Source: an uncultured Bacteroidales bacterium (GTDB lineage: Bacteria; Bacteroidota; Bacteroidia; Bacteroidales; UBA11471). From it: a DNA stretch of 63,930 nt. Below, piece after piece: positions 1 to 8,206 of this stretch. The notes beneath the pieces were generated by a model, which saw nothing but the letters and a program-made list of their open reading frames with translations, was not told where the DNA came from and did not search any database. Location of the stretch: the NCBI GenBank assembly GCA_947593515.1, contig CANQDQ010000012.1, positions 1-63,930 on the forward strand, in the 5' to 3' direction. A program made the position numbers and the translations under genes. Numbering within the stretch: position 1 is the stretch's first letter; every line of letters starts with the position of its first letter.

Positions 1-225
1 TAGAAGTTGCGCTCATCATCGGACTCGATGCGCATCAGTACAACATAATGCGACCAAGACAAGGTAAACGGGTATGCGGTATCAGATTTTTGCGACAGTG
101 TCGCAGATTTTTGAATTTGGGCAACACTGTTGCTCCAATTTCTTTGACAGAATATACCATAAAAAACTTGCGGCATCTTTTCAACGTATCTACAGACCAT
201 CCGTCGCCGAAACGTTCTGTCAATC
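1..225 (-). pseudogene. DUF1016/YhcG-type nuclease remnant (partial, frameshifted)
   Basis: Read on the minus strand, the segment encodes TERFGDGWSVDTLKRC and RKFFMVYS, typical of the N-terminal DUF1016 domain of YhcG-family PDDEXK nucleases. After KEIGATVLPKFKN the frame is lost, but a neighbouring frame continues with TLSQKSDTAYPFTLSWSHY, the expected next block. The two frames join if one base is restored near positions 104-108, so I infer a 1-nt deletion. A TGA stop lies directly upstream of the first conserved residues, and the IS30 terminus begins 17 bases further on, so the gene lacks its true start. It runs off the left edge of the window, so the nuclease domain is not visible. Family assignment comes from remembered motifs, not a search. 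Confidence 0.65.
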
Positions 226-371
226 ATACGAAAGCAGCGTGTGTTCAGTCAAGATAGAAGTGCAACAAAAGGAGATAGAAAATATCTGATTCACATCTTG
301 AAGCAAAGCAGAAAGGATTGAGCGCAGAAAACTTGACGAACAATATAGTATCAATCGGCAATACAAAAAAC

Positions 372-395
372 GGGGAGGATTTTTGCCTCCTCCCC
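372..395 (+). terminator. hairpin upstream of the IS30 transposase
   Basis: An 8-bp G+C-rich stem (GGGGAGGA pairing with TCCTCCCC) with a T-rich loop lies just before the transposase promoter. It has no T tail. Such hairpins in IS elements often block read-through transcription from outside; that role is inferred. Confidence 0.45.
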
Positions 396-404
396 CGGAT
401 TAAA

Positions 405-412
405 TACTTTTG
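405..412 (+). promoter_or_regulatory. transposase promoter, -7 element TACTTTTG
   Basis: It matches the Bacteroidales -7 consensus TAnnTTTG and ends 9 bases before the ATG at 421, so the message would have almost no leader. Confidence 0.5.
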
Positions 413-420
413 TATTGCTT

Positions 421-1168
421 ATGTATAAACATTTAACCCGTGAGCAAAGGTATGTAATCTACCTGGAACTGCAAAGAAAAACGACACAAGAAGTAATTGC
501 TCAACTCATAGGTGTCAGTAAATCGACCGTTTGCCGAGAGATTAAACGCAATTCAACGGCAAACGGCAAGTATGTCTGGTGCAAGGCTCAGGGTATGACC
601 GAACATCGTAAAGGGCGCACACCCGGCAACAGAGCCATCTCTCCGATTCTTCGCCGGCGTGTAGAACAGCTCATAAATACACGACCGTCCACCTCAAGCC
701 GACGGCAAGCGTCCCGGCGATTGGGAAATGGATTTAATTGTCGACAAAGACAATCATGCCATACTCACACTCGTGGAGCGCAGCACCAATTTCCTGCTCA
801 TGGAGAAATTGCCGCAAGGAAAGAAAGCCAAGCCGTTGGCAAAAGTCGTATGGAGGCTCCTGCTCCCCTACAAAGGCAAAATGCTTAAAACCATTACCAC
901 CGACAACGGCAGTGAATTTGCCGAACACGAATGGATTACAAAGCGTCTGAACGTACCGGTTTATTTTACCGATTCATATTGCGCATGGCAAAAAGGAGCC
1001 GTAGAAAACGAAAATAAACTCATACGCCAATACATACCGAAAGGAACCGATATAAATACCCTTTCCGACCGAAAAATAAGAATCATTAAAAACAAATTAA
1101 ATGCAAGACCTCGCCAAAAACTCAACTTTAACTCCCCAAAAGAATGTTTCTTCAATCTTTTTTTGTAA
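421..1168 (+). pseudogene. IS30-family transposase, broken by internal deletion
   Basis: The first part (421 to about 700) encodes the N-terminal helix-turn-helix of IS30 transposases, with HLTREQRYVIYLELQRK and GVSKSTVCREIKRNS. From about 705 a different frame carries the DDE catalytic half, with GDWEMDLIVDK (first Asp), TDNGSEFAEHEWI (second Asp) and the C-terminal KGAVENENKLIRQY, where ENEN holds the catalytic Glu region. Together they give about 245 residues, against about 320-340 for intact family members. The second DNA-binding segment between the halves is missing and the frames do not join. The gene should be inactive unless a related transposase acts in trans. The ATG at 421 is preferred to an in-frame TTG at 415. 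Confidence 0.8.
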
Positions 1169-1248
1169 TGTTGCACTTGCTGGTTGACTCTACCGACACA
1201 ATAATGATATATTAAGCATATCGTATTTTACCTGTTATTCCGCAACTT

Positions 1249-2493
1249 TTATTCTAATCCGTCAATCAATATAAATGGAGTCCAGTACTTAGGGTGGGAA
1301 AAAGTCCCTCCATCCATTGTCATTATATATTTGAGTCCTTCAAGCAATGCTTCTCGCTTTGTCATTCCTTCGGACATATTGTGGAAGAACTGTACCCACA
1401 ATTGACCTGATACATAGTCAACAATATTATCTGTGGTCATGATTAGAGATTTTACGCCCGCTTGTTTAAACCCAGACATTAATCCATAGACCCCATCTTC
1501 TCTTATTTCTCCAATTGCGGATTTACAAGCCGAAATAATGGCTAAATCAATATTTCTCAAATCAAGTTCCGATATTTCTCTTGCGGTAAGTATGCCATCA
1601 TCGATGCTATCAGGAACAATACCTCCGTCCAATACGTAATTTGCACCAGCGAGTGCCAATGCATGATTTTCCATCGGATCTTCTTTATTATTAATATTTG
1701 ATATGTTATAGTCGTCGAGAAATAATCCATGTGTTTCGATAAATAGGATATCAATATTATTCCACTTTTGTGATTTGAATCTTTCTTCTGTTGCGGCATT
1801 ATCAAAATAGAATTCAGAACAAATTCCTTGTTGTTGGAGTTCATCATTGATTAATACTGCCGCTTTATAAGAATCGGCCAAGTACATATTACATTTGGAA
1901 ACGCTCATTATATCCACGCACTCGTGTTCGGTGATTCTTGGCAAATCGGCATAGAAATCTATTCCTCCCCAAATAGATACTCTTTTCTTATTTCTTTTCA
2001 TACTATGATTACTAAGAACAGAAGAGGAAGACAAACGATATATATTGTAATTCTCATAGAATCTCTTTCCGTTAATATCCATGCAATATTCCAAAGAAAT
2101 ATCAGTCAAGAGACCACAAGGTACATAATATATGGTATCAGTTGTTTGTAATTCTTCTTCTATTGGTTTCCATATCAACTCAGACACTTTAATATCGTTG
2201 TAAAAGCATTTTTCGTTATCTATGCAGCCTACAAGTTGTCCTTCGCTACACAGATTATATACCTTTGTTGTCTTGTTCCCTTTTCGGTAAATTTTAGCCA
2301 CATAATAAACAATCTGTTTTTGCTTGTCAACAATTGATGAAAATACAACCAAAACCTCATTATCTTCCAGTGTCCCGATTAAGATATTATGTTTTTGATA
2401 GTTCTGTAACTTATATGAAGATTCCGCTTCGGAGATATTAGCACACAACAGAAAATTCAAAATCATTATTATGATAAATAATGAACTCTTCAT
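1249..2493 (-). CDS. exported CHAT-domain cysteine protease without TPR repeats
   Basis: The 414-residue protein begins with a hydrophobic export signal (residues 1-23), has an unrecognised region at about 24-190, and ends in a CHAT domain (caspase-like, clan CD). The catalytic dyad is visible as His255 in ILFIETHGLF and Cys323 in LAIISACKSAIGE, followed by the family-typical GVYGLMSGFKQAG and a C-terminal YWTPFILIDG. CHAT proteases usually carry TPRs and work in the cytoplasm; this one has no recognisable TPR and should be periplasmic. It is the last gene of the minus-strand set with the TIR-FGE and TPR-CHAT genes, 219 bp after the preceding gene. The substrate is unknown; proteolytic activity is inferred from the intact dyad. 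The sequence is AT-rich compared with the core genes to its right. Confidence 0.8.
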   Translation of the reverse strand: MKSSLFIIIMILNFLLCANISEAESSYKLQNYQKHNILIGTLEDNEVLVVFSSIVDKQKQIVYYVAKIYRKGNKTTKVYNLCSEGQLVGCIDNEKCFYNDIKVSELIWKPIEEELQTTDTIYYVPCGLLTDISLEYCMDINGKRFYENYNIYRLSSSSVLSNHSMKRNKKRVSIWGGIDFYADLPRITEHECVDIMSVSKCNMYLADSYKAAVLINDELQQQGICSEFYFDNAATEERFKSQKWNNIDILFIETHGLFLDDYNISNINNKEDPMENHALALAGANYVLDGGIVPDSIDDGILTAREISELDLRNIDLAIISACKSAIGEIREDGVYGLMSGFKQAGVKSLIMTTDNIVDYVSGQLWVQFFHNMSEGMTKREALLEGLKYIMTMDGGTFSHPKYWTPFILIDGLE

Positions 2494-2712
2494 TGCTTCT
2501 TAACTACTAATGAATGCGAAGTAATATCGTTATCCGTACAAAATTCGTTACTGCGTTCGGCACTACTAAACTCGTAAAATCTTGCAGATTTCGGAAAATG
2601 GCGCATTTAAAAGCATCCCCTAATTAAACTAATTCGGAACCAATAACAAGAATAACATTACATCTGCTATTCTTTATTAGACTTTTATTGCTTATACCAT
2701 AGCAGAATGTAG

Positions 2713-3405
2713 TTAATTGCTAATCACCACAACACTAATGTCTTTATTGGTACAATTGGTTATTTCCAACGTTATCTGACTATTCGAACTATGGGGTAAC
2801 ATAAATGCCGATTTCCTGCTGCGACGTCCTTTCGTAACATCAACGGTGTCGTTGTGCCATTCATTTACGCCCGTCTCGTCGTTGACGGCATGTACACGGG
2901 TCGTAACAAGGCCTCCCGGTTCTGCTACTATGGCAAGTTCCTGACGGTCTCGCGAAATGAATGTATAAACCGATTTTCCATTGGCCTTAACGAAACACGT
3001 CTTCGTATATATTTGTCCCGGCGGCATCTGCCCTCGATGCGCAGTAGATTTATTGATATTGTCGGCATAGGGGTATGGGTCTTTGCCTTCTGCAAGACTG
3101 TTTGCAAAAGCAGCATTAAACACAAGATGCCCATTTAAGGATTCATTCTCATCGCTGTTTTGTTTTCTAAGCAAATTAAAATCTGCAAGCCGGCATTCTT
3201 GCATCGCTGTCATGGCTTCGCGAAGTGCATCGGGGTCTTTTGTTTCTGCCGACTCTGCAAGCAAAAGGCAGGCATCTATAGCCGATTGAATGCCCTCCGT
3301 GCTGCACGAATCTTCATTTGCAATGACTACGGCATCATTTGAAGCCTCTTGGGCTTTAATCGAAATAGCAGATATACTCAATATTATAACGAATAATCGC
3401 TTCAT
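2713..3405 (-). CDS. exported protein of unknown function in the CHAT/TIR module
   Basis: About 230 residues from the chosen ATG at 3405. That start places a clean signal peptide (MKRLFVIILSISAISIKAQ) at the N terminus; the longer reading with 18 extra residues would bury it. The mature part has an acidic, Ala-rich helical N-terminal half with a Cys-containing segment (DACLLLAE, MQECRLADF). The beta-rich C-terminal half has Arg/Lys-rich GRRSRK near residue 190 and ends in a hydrophobic strand. No family is recognised and no catalytic motif is evident. It lies between the TIR-FGE gene and the second CHAT gene on the same strand. A weak -7-like TATCTTTA on the minus strand at 3513-3520 could give it its own promoter. 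A role as substrate or partner of the exported CHAT proteases is a guess from position. Confidence 0.65.
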   Translation of the reverse strand: MKRLFVIILSISAISIKAQEASNDAVVIANEDSCSTEGIQSAIDACLLLAESAETKDPDALREAMTAMQECRLADFNLLRKQNSDENESLNGHLVFNAAFANSLAEGKDPYPYADNINKSTAHRGQMPPGQIYTKTCFVKANGKSVYTFISRDRQELAIVAEPGGLVTTRVHAVNDETGVNEWHNDTVDVTKGRRSRKSAFMLPHSSNSQITLEITNCTNKDISVVVISN

Positions 3406-3552
3406 CTTAATAATGTTTGTACTTCGCCGACACGATAAAATCAATGGCATTGTTTTCATCTCTTTGTAAATTCAAAATAGTTTATATATTTGTCTTGCTT
3501 TCGATTACGATGTAAAGATAGGCATAAGTTTTCAAATTTATTTGTAAGATTA

Positions 3553-4875
3553 TTATTTTTTTCTTAATACCAATCTAAAACCCACTTTGGGAGAAGATAA
3601 ATCGTTTTCCATTGGAACGTCATAAGTAATTGTGCATTCGCTCGCTTCTGAAGCGAAACAGCCGCCTTTAATTAGCATCATATTTTTTGACACTTCGGGA
3701 GCATTGAAATCTATATAGGGGGTATAGATATGTTCACAAACATTGCCGCTCATGTCATACAGTCCGAATTTATTGGGTCTAAGCATATTTTGACCATTTG
3801 CCGGATGCGGCCTCATCTCGGAATTGTCTTTATACCAAGCCACCTCACGTATGTCGTCGCTACCTGCGTATTGTGTTCCATTTTCTATATTTCCATCTGA
3901 TGCAGCATATTCCCATTCTTCTTTTGTCGGCAATGAAAATTCGATATATGTATCATCGCTATTAATCATCTCATTTAATTTTTGGATAAATAATAGCGCC
4001 CTTCCGAAGCTCACATTCGTAATTGGCAACGAGGATTTTGTCTCATCATATTTCTCTCCCAGAATGGTATGATATTCTTTCTCCGTAGTCTCAAAAGCGC
4101 AAAATCTGATGGAGTCGCCATAGACATCTCGCATATTATAGAAGATGTTATCCAATACCTCCAGTTGTTCAATTGTAATAGAATCATTTGCCATGAGACT
4201 TAATCCGGAATGGTGTAACTCAAGTTGTTCCCTCAAGTTCTTGCGCTTTTGCGCCAACTCATTACTGTTTTTAATCACATAACCAACATATCCTATCACG
4301 GCTATCATACTTAGGACTCCTACGGCAACAAGTATCTTAATAAACATTCGATGTCGCCTTCGCATCTTATCTTCTACTAATAGCCGTTCTTTCAGAACAT
4401 TAATATCACTATCCTGACGCGTACGCTCCCCGATTTTGGGCACAATACGATTTTTTACCATATAATCGACTGTAACACCAAGCATCTGCCCAAAATTAAT
4501 ATCAGAATGTTGATGTGCTTCAACGGCCTCCTTTATGTCATCGGGTATATCTGTGGGTATGCCGTCAAAAGAATTGTCAGGGTTGATCGGTATGATATGT
4601 TTGCCTTCCGAAATGGCAAGCTGGATTTCTCTCCGAACCCAATCGTTTTCATTTTTGCATCTGACAAGAGCTTCCTTAGACAGCACAAGCATAAAAATCG
4701 GAGCTTCTTTGATAGCTTCTTGAATATGGTCTCCAAACTTTCCATCTGTTAATTCATCATAGTCAAGGAATACTGTATATCCTCGCTGAGAAAGCATTAA
4801 TTGAATGATACGGGCATATTGTGCGCCACCCACTCTTCTATAACTTATAAAAATATCATATTTCTGTTTCATCAC
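3553..4875 (-). CDS. membrane protein with TIR domain and C-terminal FGE/SUMF1-like domain
   Basis: 440 residues in three parts. Residues 4-150 form a TIR domain starting YDIFISYRR, with box-2-like FLDYDELTDGKFGDHI. The segment NDWVRREIQLAIS carries Glu83, which aligns by motif with the NADase glutamate of SARM1 (DWVHKE). Residues about 178-202 form one transmembrane helix (ILVAVGVLSMIAVIGYVGYVI). Residues about 255-440 form a formylglycine-generating-enzyme-like (C-type-lectin fold) domain with FSLPTKEEWEYAA, KFGLYDMSGNVCEHI and VGFRLVL. Near the end one Cys (414) occupies the first catalytic position of FGE, while the second is Asp419, so this is probably a binding domain rather than an active FGE. 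The expected topology is TIR in the cytoplasm and the FGE-like domain in the periplasm. It lies 18 bp after the TPR-CHAT gene, implying co-transcription. NAD cleavage is inferred. Confidence 0.85.
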   Translation of the reverse strand: MMKQKYDIFISYRRVGGAQYARIIQLMLSQRGYTVFLDYDELTDGKFGDHIQEAIKEAPIFMLVLSKEALVRCKNENDWVRREIQLAISEGKHIIPINPDNSFDGIPTDIPDDIKEAVEAHQHSDINFGQMLGVTVDYMVKNRIVPKIGERTRQDSDINVLKERLLVEDKMRRRHRMFIKILVAVGVLSMIAVIGYVGYVIKNSNELAQKRKNLREQLELHHSGLSLMANDSITIEQLEVLDNIFYNMRDVYGDSIRFCAFETTEKEYHTILGEKYDETKSSLPITNVSFGRALLFIQKLNEMINSDDTYIEFSLPTKEEWEYAASDGNIENGTQYAGSDDIREVAWYKDNSEMRPHPANGQNMLRPNKFGLYDMSGNVCEHIYTPYIDFNAPEVSKNMMLIKGGCFASEASECTITYDVPMENDLSSPKVGFRLVLRKK

Positions 4876-4893
4876 TTATATAATAATAAATTT

Positions 4894-7872
4894 TTATTCT
4901 TGTCCATCTAAAACGATGAAAGAAGCCCAGTATTCAGGCTTGTTATAACCGTTCTCGCGAAGATACCGTTGAGCTGCGCGAAGAGCCTGATTGGGATTCT
5001 GTTTCGCCATAAGGGCGCGATAGAATTGTATCATCATTTCCGTAGTGGCAGCATCATTAACGGGGTGCAAACTCATCAGAAGTGTATGAACACCTGCATT
5101 CTTGAATCCTCGCTGCAAACCAAATACACCGTCCGAGCCGTTCTGTCCGAGAGCAGTTTCACAGGCTGAAAGCACGGCGAGACGGCAATGCCTCAGATTC
5201 ATCTTCGCTATGTCTGCGGCAGAAATTATGCCATTGCCATTTCCCAAATTGGCTCCGGCAAAGGCGAGTATGCTTTGCTTCATGGCATCATTTTCGTTTT
5301 TAGATTTTGCCTCCATGTATGCTCCATGTGTGGCGATATGCAAGAGATTCACTTTCGAATCGGTAAGCGAAAGAAACGCTTGGTCAGAAGCTTTTGTACC
5401 TGACAGCGAGAGCACATTGCCAATTTTGTTTGCTGAAAGCTGTTTGGCTATCTGTTCTATCTCTCTTTTGGTATTATCAAGATCGGCAAACTGAATATCA
5501 TTTGCTAACGCACTTGATACACTTCTCATTACCTCAACCGAGCGTCGGGTCTGTTCGGTAGGTTGTTCTCCTCCTTTTGTGTAGTCAATATCACCGAACA
5601 GCACCGCATTTCGTATTTTTGGCTTTGGTTGATGATAACAAAGCTGCTTGGTTGTCGAGAGACGATACACATTTTTCTGCTCAGACAGTGGTTTTTCTTT
5701 ATACTGAAGGTATTCTATGCCTATATAGTTGAAATCTCCATCGGCAGAGAAGTAGATGTTGTGCTTGTCTTCGATATATTTTGAAAGCGGCCCCCATACG
5801 ATGTTACCCACCAATGGCGTATCATATATAAGACTGTCATTCTTCATGATATTCAGGTAGGTGAAAGTGCAGATAGGAAGAGCTACCGGTGAGGTCATCT
5901 CCTTTGTCAGGACTAAGGCTACCATGTAATTGTCCATGTCAAACGCACCGGTCTTTATCGCTGCAAACTCGATAGCCACATCATCATTCGACAGTTTCGC
6001 CTGCACCGCTTTCCAGTCATATCCGATATAGTCTGTAAAGTCGGCAATCTCTGCGCAATCGCGATAAAGCTCAAGTTGGAGTTGTTGATTCTGCTGCTGG
6101 AGCTGAAGAATCTTCCGGAGGTCTGCATCTGATGATGCAATCTGGCGTAATCGTTTTATCTCCTCGTCGGTATTCTTTATCTTTTCGTATGCCGCCTTGA
6201 GTTTGTCGTTACCACTCGATGCAATTACTTTTTCAAATTCTATAGAGGAATTAAGCAAGATACCTTTTGACAACAACATACAGTCGTATGCCAATGACGA
6301 GAGGTCGGACTTGAGGCTGTCGTTTCCTGTTGACAATGTAACCAACAAATCCATAATATCCTCCATATTCAATTTCTCTTCATTCCACAAAAGCATACGT
6401 TCATTCTCATTCATCAATTGAAACTCTCTGCGCAATGCCTCACGAATGGCCTGCATATACTGCTTAAAATAGTCTATACCCTCTGTATATTTTTCCATGT
6501 AGACGTAACTACCCGCAATTACGCCCAACGACTCCGCATACTGAGTTTCTCCCAAATACTTACGCACGAGTTCCAAATCGGCCAACTCCTCGTCTATTAT
6601 TCTCTGCAACTTAGCCAATCTCTGGTCCCTTGCCTCTGCACTTTCTTCTGTATCATCTATTTTTTTACCTGCATACGCATAGCATAGATCGAACGAGTTT
6701 TGTACCTCCTGCGCCTTGTCGTACAATCCAAGATTCTCATACAAAGAAATAGCTTCCTGATAATGGGCTATCGAGGAGTCGTAGTCCTTGTTGAACTTCT
6801 CTGCCGTCGCAAGACGTTCAACAATAGCGGCATGCTCCTCGCTTTGCGGATACTCCTTTGCATAAAAACTTAATGTTTTCTTAAACTCCTCCTTTGCGCG
6901 AGCAAAATCTTTTTTTGCCGACAATACCTTACCCATACCCTCATGACATCTGGCAATATTCTTTCGTGCGACCTTTGAATCTCTTTTCTCGTAGAAAGCA
7001 ACAACCATATTGTAATAACGCAATGATTCCTCATATTGGTTTCCAATACTCATCATTACCGCCGCCTGATATATGAGATTGATATAGTCCTCTGTATCTC
7101 CCTCTGACTGTTTCTTTGCTTCGGCAGCCATATAATAATACTCGGCAGAAGTGCTCCAATCCTTTTCGTATGCCAAGAATTTGGCGTATGACACATACGT
7201 TCTCGATTTCTGTTCGGGAGTCATTTCCATACCGAGAACTTTCAGATAATATTCTTTCGCTTTCGCCTTATCCCCAGTCAGATAGTAATATTCTGCTCTT
7301 TGGGTCATGCATTCAGGCTCATCGCAGGGCTTAGTCAGTTCATGCCGGTTGTGATCCTCTGCCAAAGCCATTATGCGCGCTTGATTTTCCACATCTTCAC
7401 GGTCAATATATATTGAACTAAGCCATTCGAGCAGGTGTTCGTAATTATCGCTATACTTTTCCACCAATGGTAATGCTTTTTCCCAATATTTAACTGCATT
7501 ATCTTTGTCTTCTTGCAGATAATAGAAACGTCCCATATTCATGGTGTACATACCGATATTCTTGTGCGGTTTGGGGAGTTTCTCACACAGAAGCAAAACC
7601 TTCTTTTGAAGCTCGATCGCCTTTGACACATTGTCCATAGAGAACGACAATGCATAGTTGTTGAGCGATGTTATATAGTCTTCATTGACTTCACCAAACA
7701 GTTTTTTTCTCATCTTCATTGCCTGAAAGGTGTACTCACGCCCTTCTGCAACTTTGCCCGCATTAAGACATTCTCTGCCTTTGTCATGTAACGCCTGCGC
7801 CTCCTCGGCCGTCTGCGCAAAGATGGGCGAAGAGAGTATAAGCATTAAAAATGTGATAAATATTAATTTCAT
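4894..7872 (-). CDS. exported TPR-CHAT protease
   Basis: 992 residues from the ATG at 7872, chosen because it gives a signal peptide (MKLIFITFLMLILSSPIFAQ); an ATG six codons upstream is less likely. Residues about 25-440 are TPR-like helical repeats (e.g. DNAVKYWEKALPLVEKY, DYDSSIAHYQEAISLYENLG). Residues about 440-680 are helical, with coiled-coil-like IKRLRQIASSDADLRKILQL. Residues about 690-992 are the CHAT domain, with dyad His849 (LLHIATHGAYM) and Cys904 (LAVLSACETALGQ) and the ending YWASFIVLDG. This is the classical TPR-CHAT architecture, but exported to the periplasm. It is the first gene of the minus-strand module, with a -7 element upstream at 7984-7991. TPRs probably bind a ligand or substrate; which one cannot be read from the sequence. 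Confidence 0.87.
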   Translation of the reverse strand: MKLIFITFLMLILSSPIFAQTAEEAQALHDKGRECLNAGKVAEGREYTFQAMKMRKKLFGEVNEDYITSLNNYALSFSMDNVSKAIELQKKVLLLCEKLPKPHKNIGMYTMNMGRFYYLQEDKDNAVKYWEKALPLVEKYSDNYEHLLEWLSSIYIDREDVENQARIMALAEDHNRHELTKPCDEPECMTQRAEYYYLTGDKAKAKEYYLKVLGMEMTPEQKSRTYVSYAKFLAYEKDWSTSAEYYYMAAEAKKQSEGDTEDYINLIYQAAVMMSIGNQYEESLRYYNMVVAFYEKRDSKVARKNIARCHEGMGKVLSAKKDFARAKEEFKKTLSFYAKEYPQSEEHAAIVERLATAEKFNKDYDSSIAHYQEAISLYENLGLYDKAQEVQNSFDLCYAYAGKKIDDTEESAEARDQRLAKLQRIIDEELADLELVRKYLGETQYAESLGVIAGSYVYMEKYTEGIDYFKQYMQAIREALRREFQLMNENERMLLWNEEKLNMEDIMDLLVTLSTGNDSLKSDLSSLAYDCMLLSKGILLNSSIEFEKVIASSGNDKLKAAYEKIKNTDEEIKRLRQIASSDADLRKILQLQQQNQQLQLELYRDCAEIADFTDYIGYDWKAVQAKLSNDDVAIEFAAIKTGAFDMDNYMVALVLTKEMTSPVALPICTFTYLNIMKNDSLIYDTPLVGNIVWGPLSKYIEDKHNIYFSADGDFNYIGIEYLQYKEKPLSEQKNVYRLSTTKQLCYHQPKPKIRNAVLFGDIDYTKGGEQPTEQTRRSVEVMRSVSSALANDIQFADLDNTKREIEQIAKQLSANKIGNVLSLSGTKASDQAFLSLTDSKVNLLHIATHGAYMEAKSKNENDAMKQSILAFAGANLGNGNGIISAADIAKMNLRHCRLAVLSACETALGQNGSDGVFGLQRGFKNAGVHTLLMSLHPVNDAATTEMMIQFYRALMAKQNPNQALRAAQRYLRENGYNKPEYWASFIVLDGQE

Positions 7873-7983
7873 ATCTACATATTTGATCATTGCCTTCTAT
7901 ATTTTATACGCTGATTCTAAGTCCGTTGAAAATCGGCTCGTACCGCGTCTTTGAGCTGTTTATCGAGCCTTAACACTGTAATG

Positions 7984-7991
7984 CAAATATA
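7984..7991 (-). promoter_or_regulatory. promoter of the CHAT/TIR genes, -7 element TATATTTG (minus strand)
   Basis: CAAATATA on the plus strand reads TATATTTG on the minus strand, matching TAnnTTTG, about 110 bp before the TPR-CHAT start. I see no good -33 TTTG at the usual 19-21 bp spacing. The 334-bp gap 7873-8206 holds this promoter, the divergent NUDIX promoter and the candidate operators, and no gene. Confidence 0.45.
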
Positions 7992-8127
7992 ACTATAAAT
8001 CAACAAATAACAGCCTAAAAGGCAAAACTTTTTAAATTTTCGATTATTATGAAAATGGTTGCGGCCATTTCGATACAAATGGGAATAGCGTCCAAAAACG
8101 ATTAAATAGCCTAAAAATTCATATCTT

Positions 8128-8196
8128 GTGTGATTTTTACCCAATTAATTTGGCTGATTAAAATAAAGTGCATATCTTTGTGGTGTAAAATTTACC
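8128..8196. promoter_or_regulatory. two candidate operators, GTGT-N5-TTACC
   Basis: The pattern GTGT, five bases, TTACC occurs at 8128-8141 and again at 8183-8196, 55 bp apart (about five helical turns). The second copy lies in an imperfect palindrome (8181-8197) that directly follows the -7 element of the NUDIX regulator gene and covers the expected transcription start. This is where an autorepressor would bind. Binding by the neighbouring regulator is inferred. Confidence 0.35.
8149..8180 (+). promoter_or_regulatory. NUDIX regulator promoter (TTTG ... TATCTTTG)
   Basis: TTTG at 8149-8152 and TATCTTTG at 8173-8180 are separated by 20 bp, matching the Bacteroidales -33/-7 arrangement. Transcription should start near 8187, about 20 bases before the ATG. 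Confidence 0.65.
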
Positions 8197-8206
8197 ATAG
8201 AAGATA

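Larger units (their letters stand above)
242..1194 (+). mobile_element. IS30-family insertion sequence, internally deleted
   Basis: The ends are imperfect inverted repeats. The left end (242-270) and the reverse complement of the right end (1166-1194) share AGTCAA and AAGTGCAACA at the same spacing. Inside are a hairpin, a TACTTTTG -7 element and a broken IS30-type transposase gene. The element is about 950 bp; intact IS30 relatives are somewhat longer, which fits the missing middle of the transposase. No target-site duplication is evident at either side. A short copy of the same ends lies in inverted orientation at 8924-9039. Confidence 0.8.

Noticed and set aside
1249..7872. Thoeris or type III-E CRISPR (Craspase) interpretation of the TIR and CHAT genes
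   Set aside because: No ThsA-type SLOG/SIR2 partner and no Cas7-11 or CRISPR array are present, and the CHAT proteins carry export signals.
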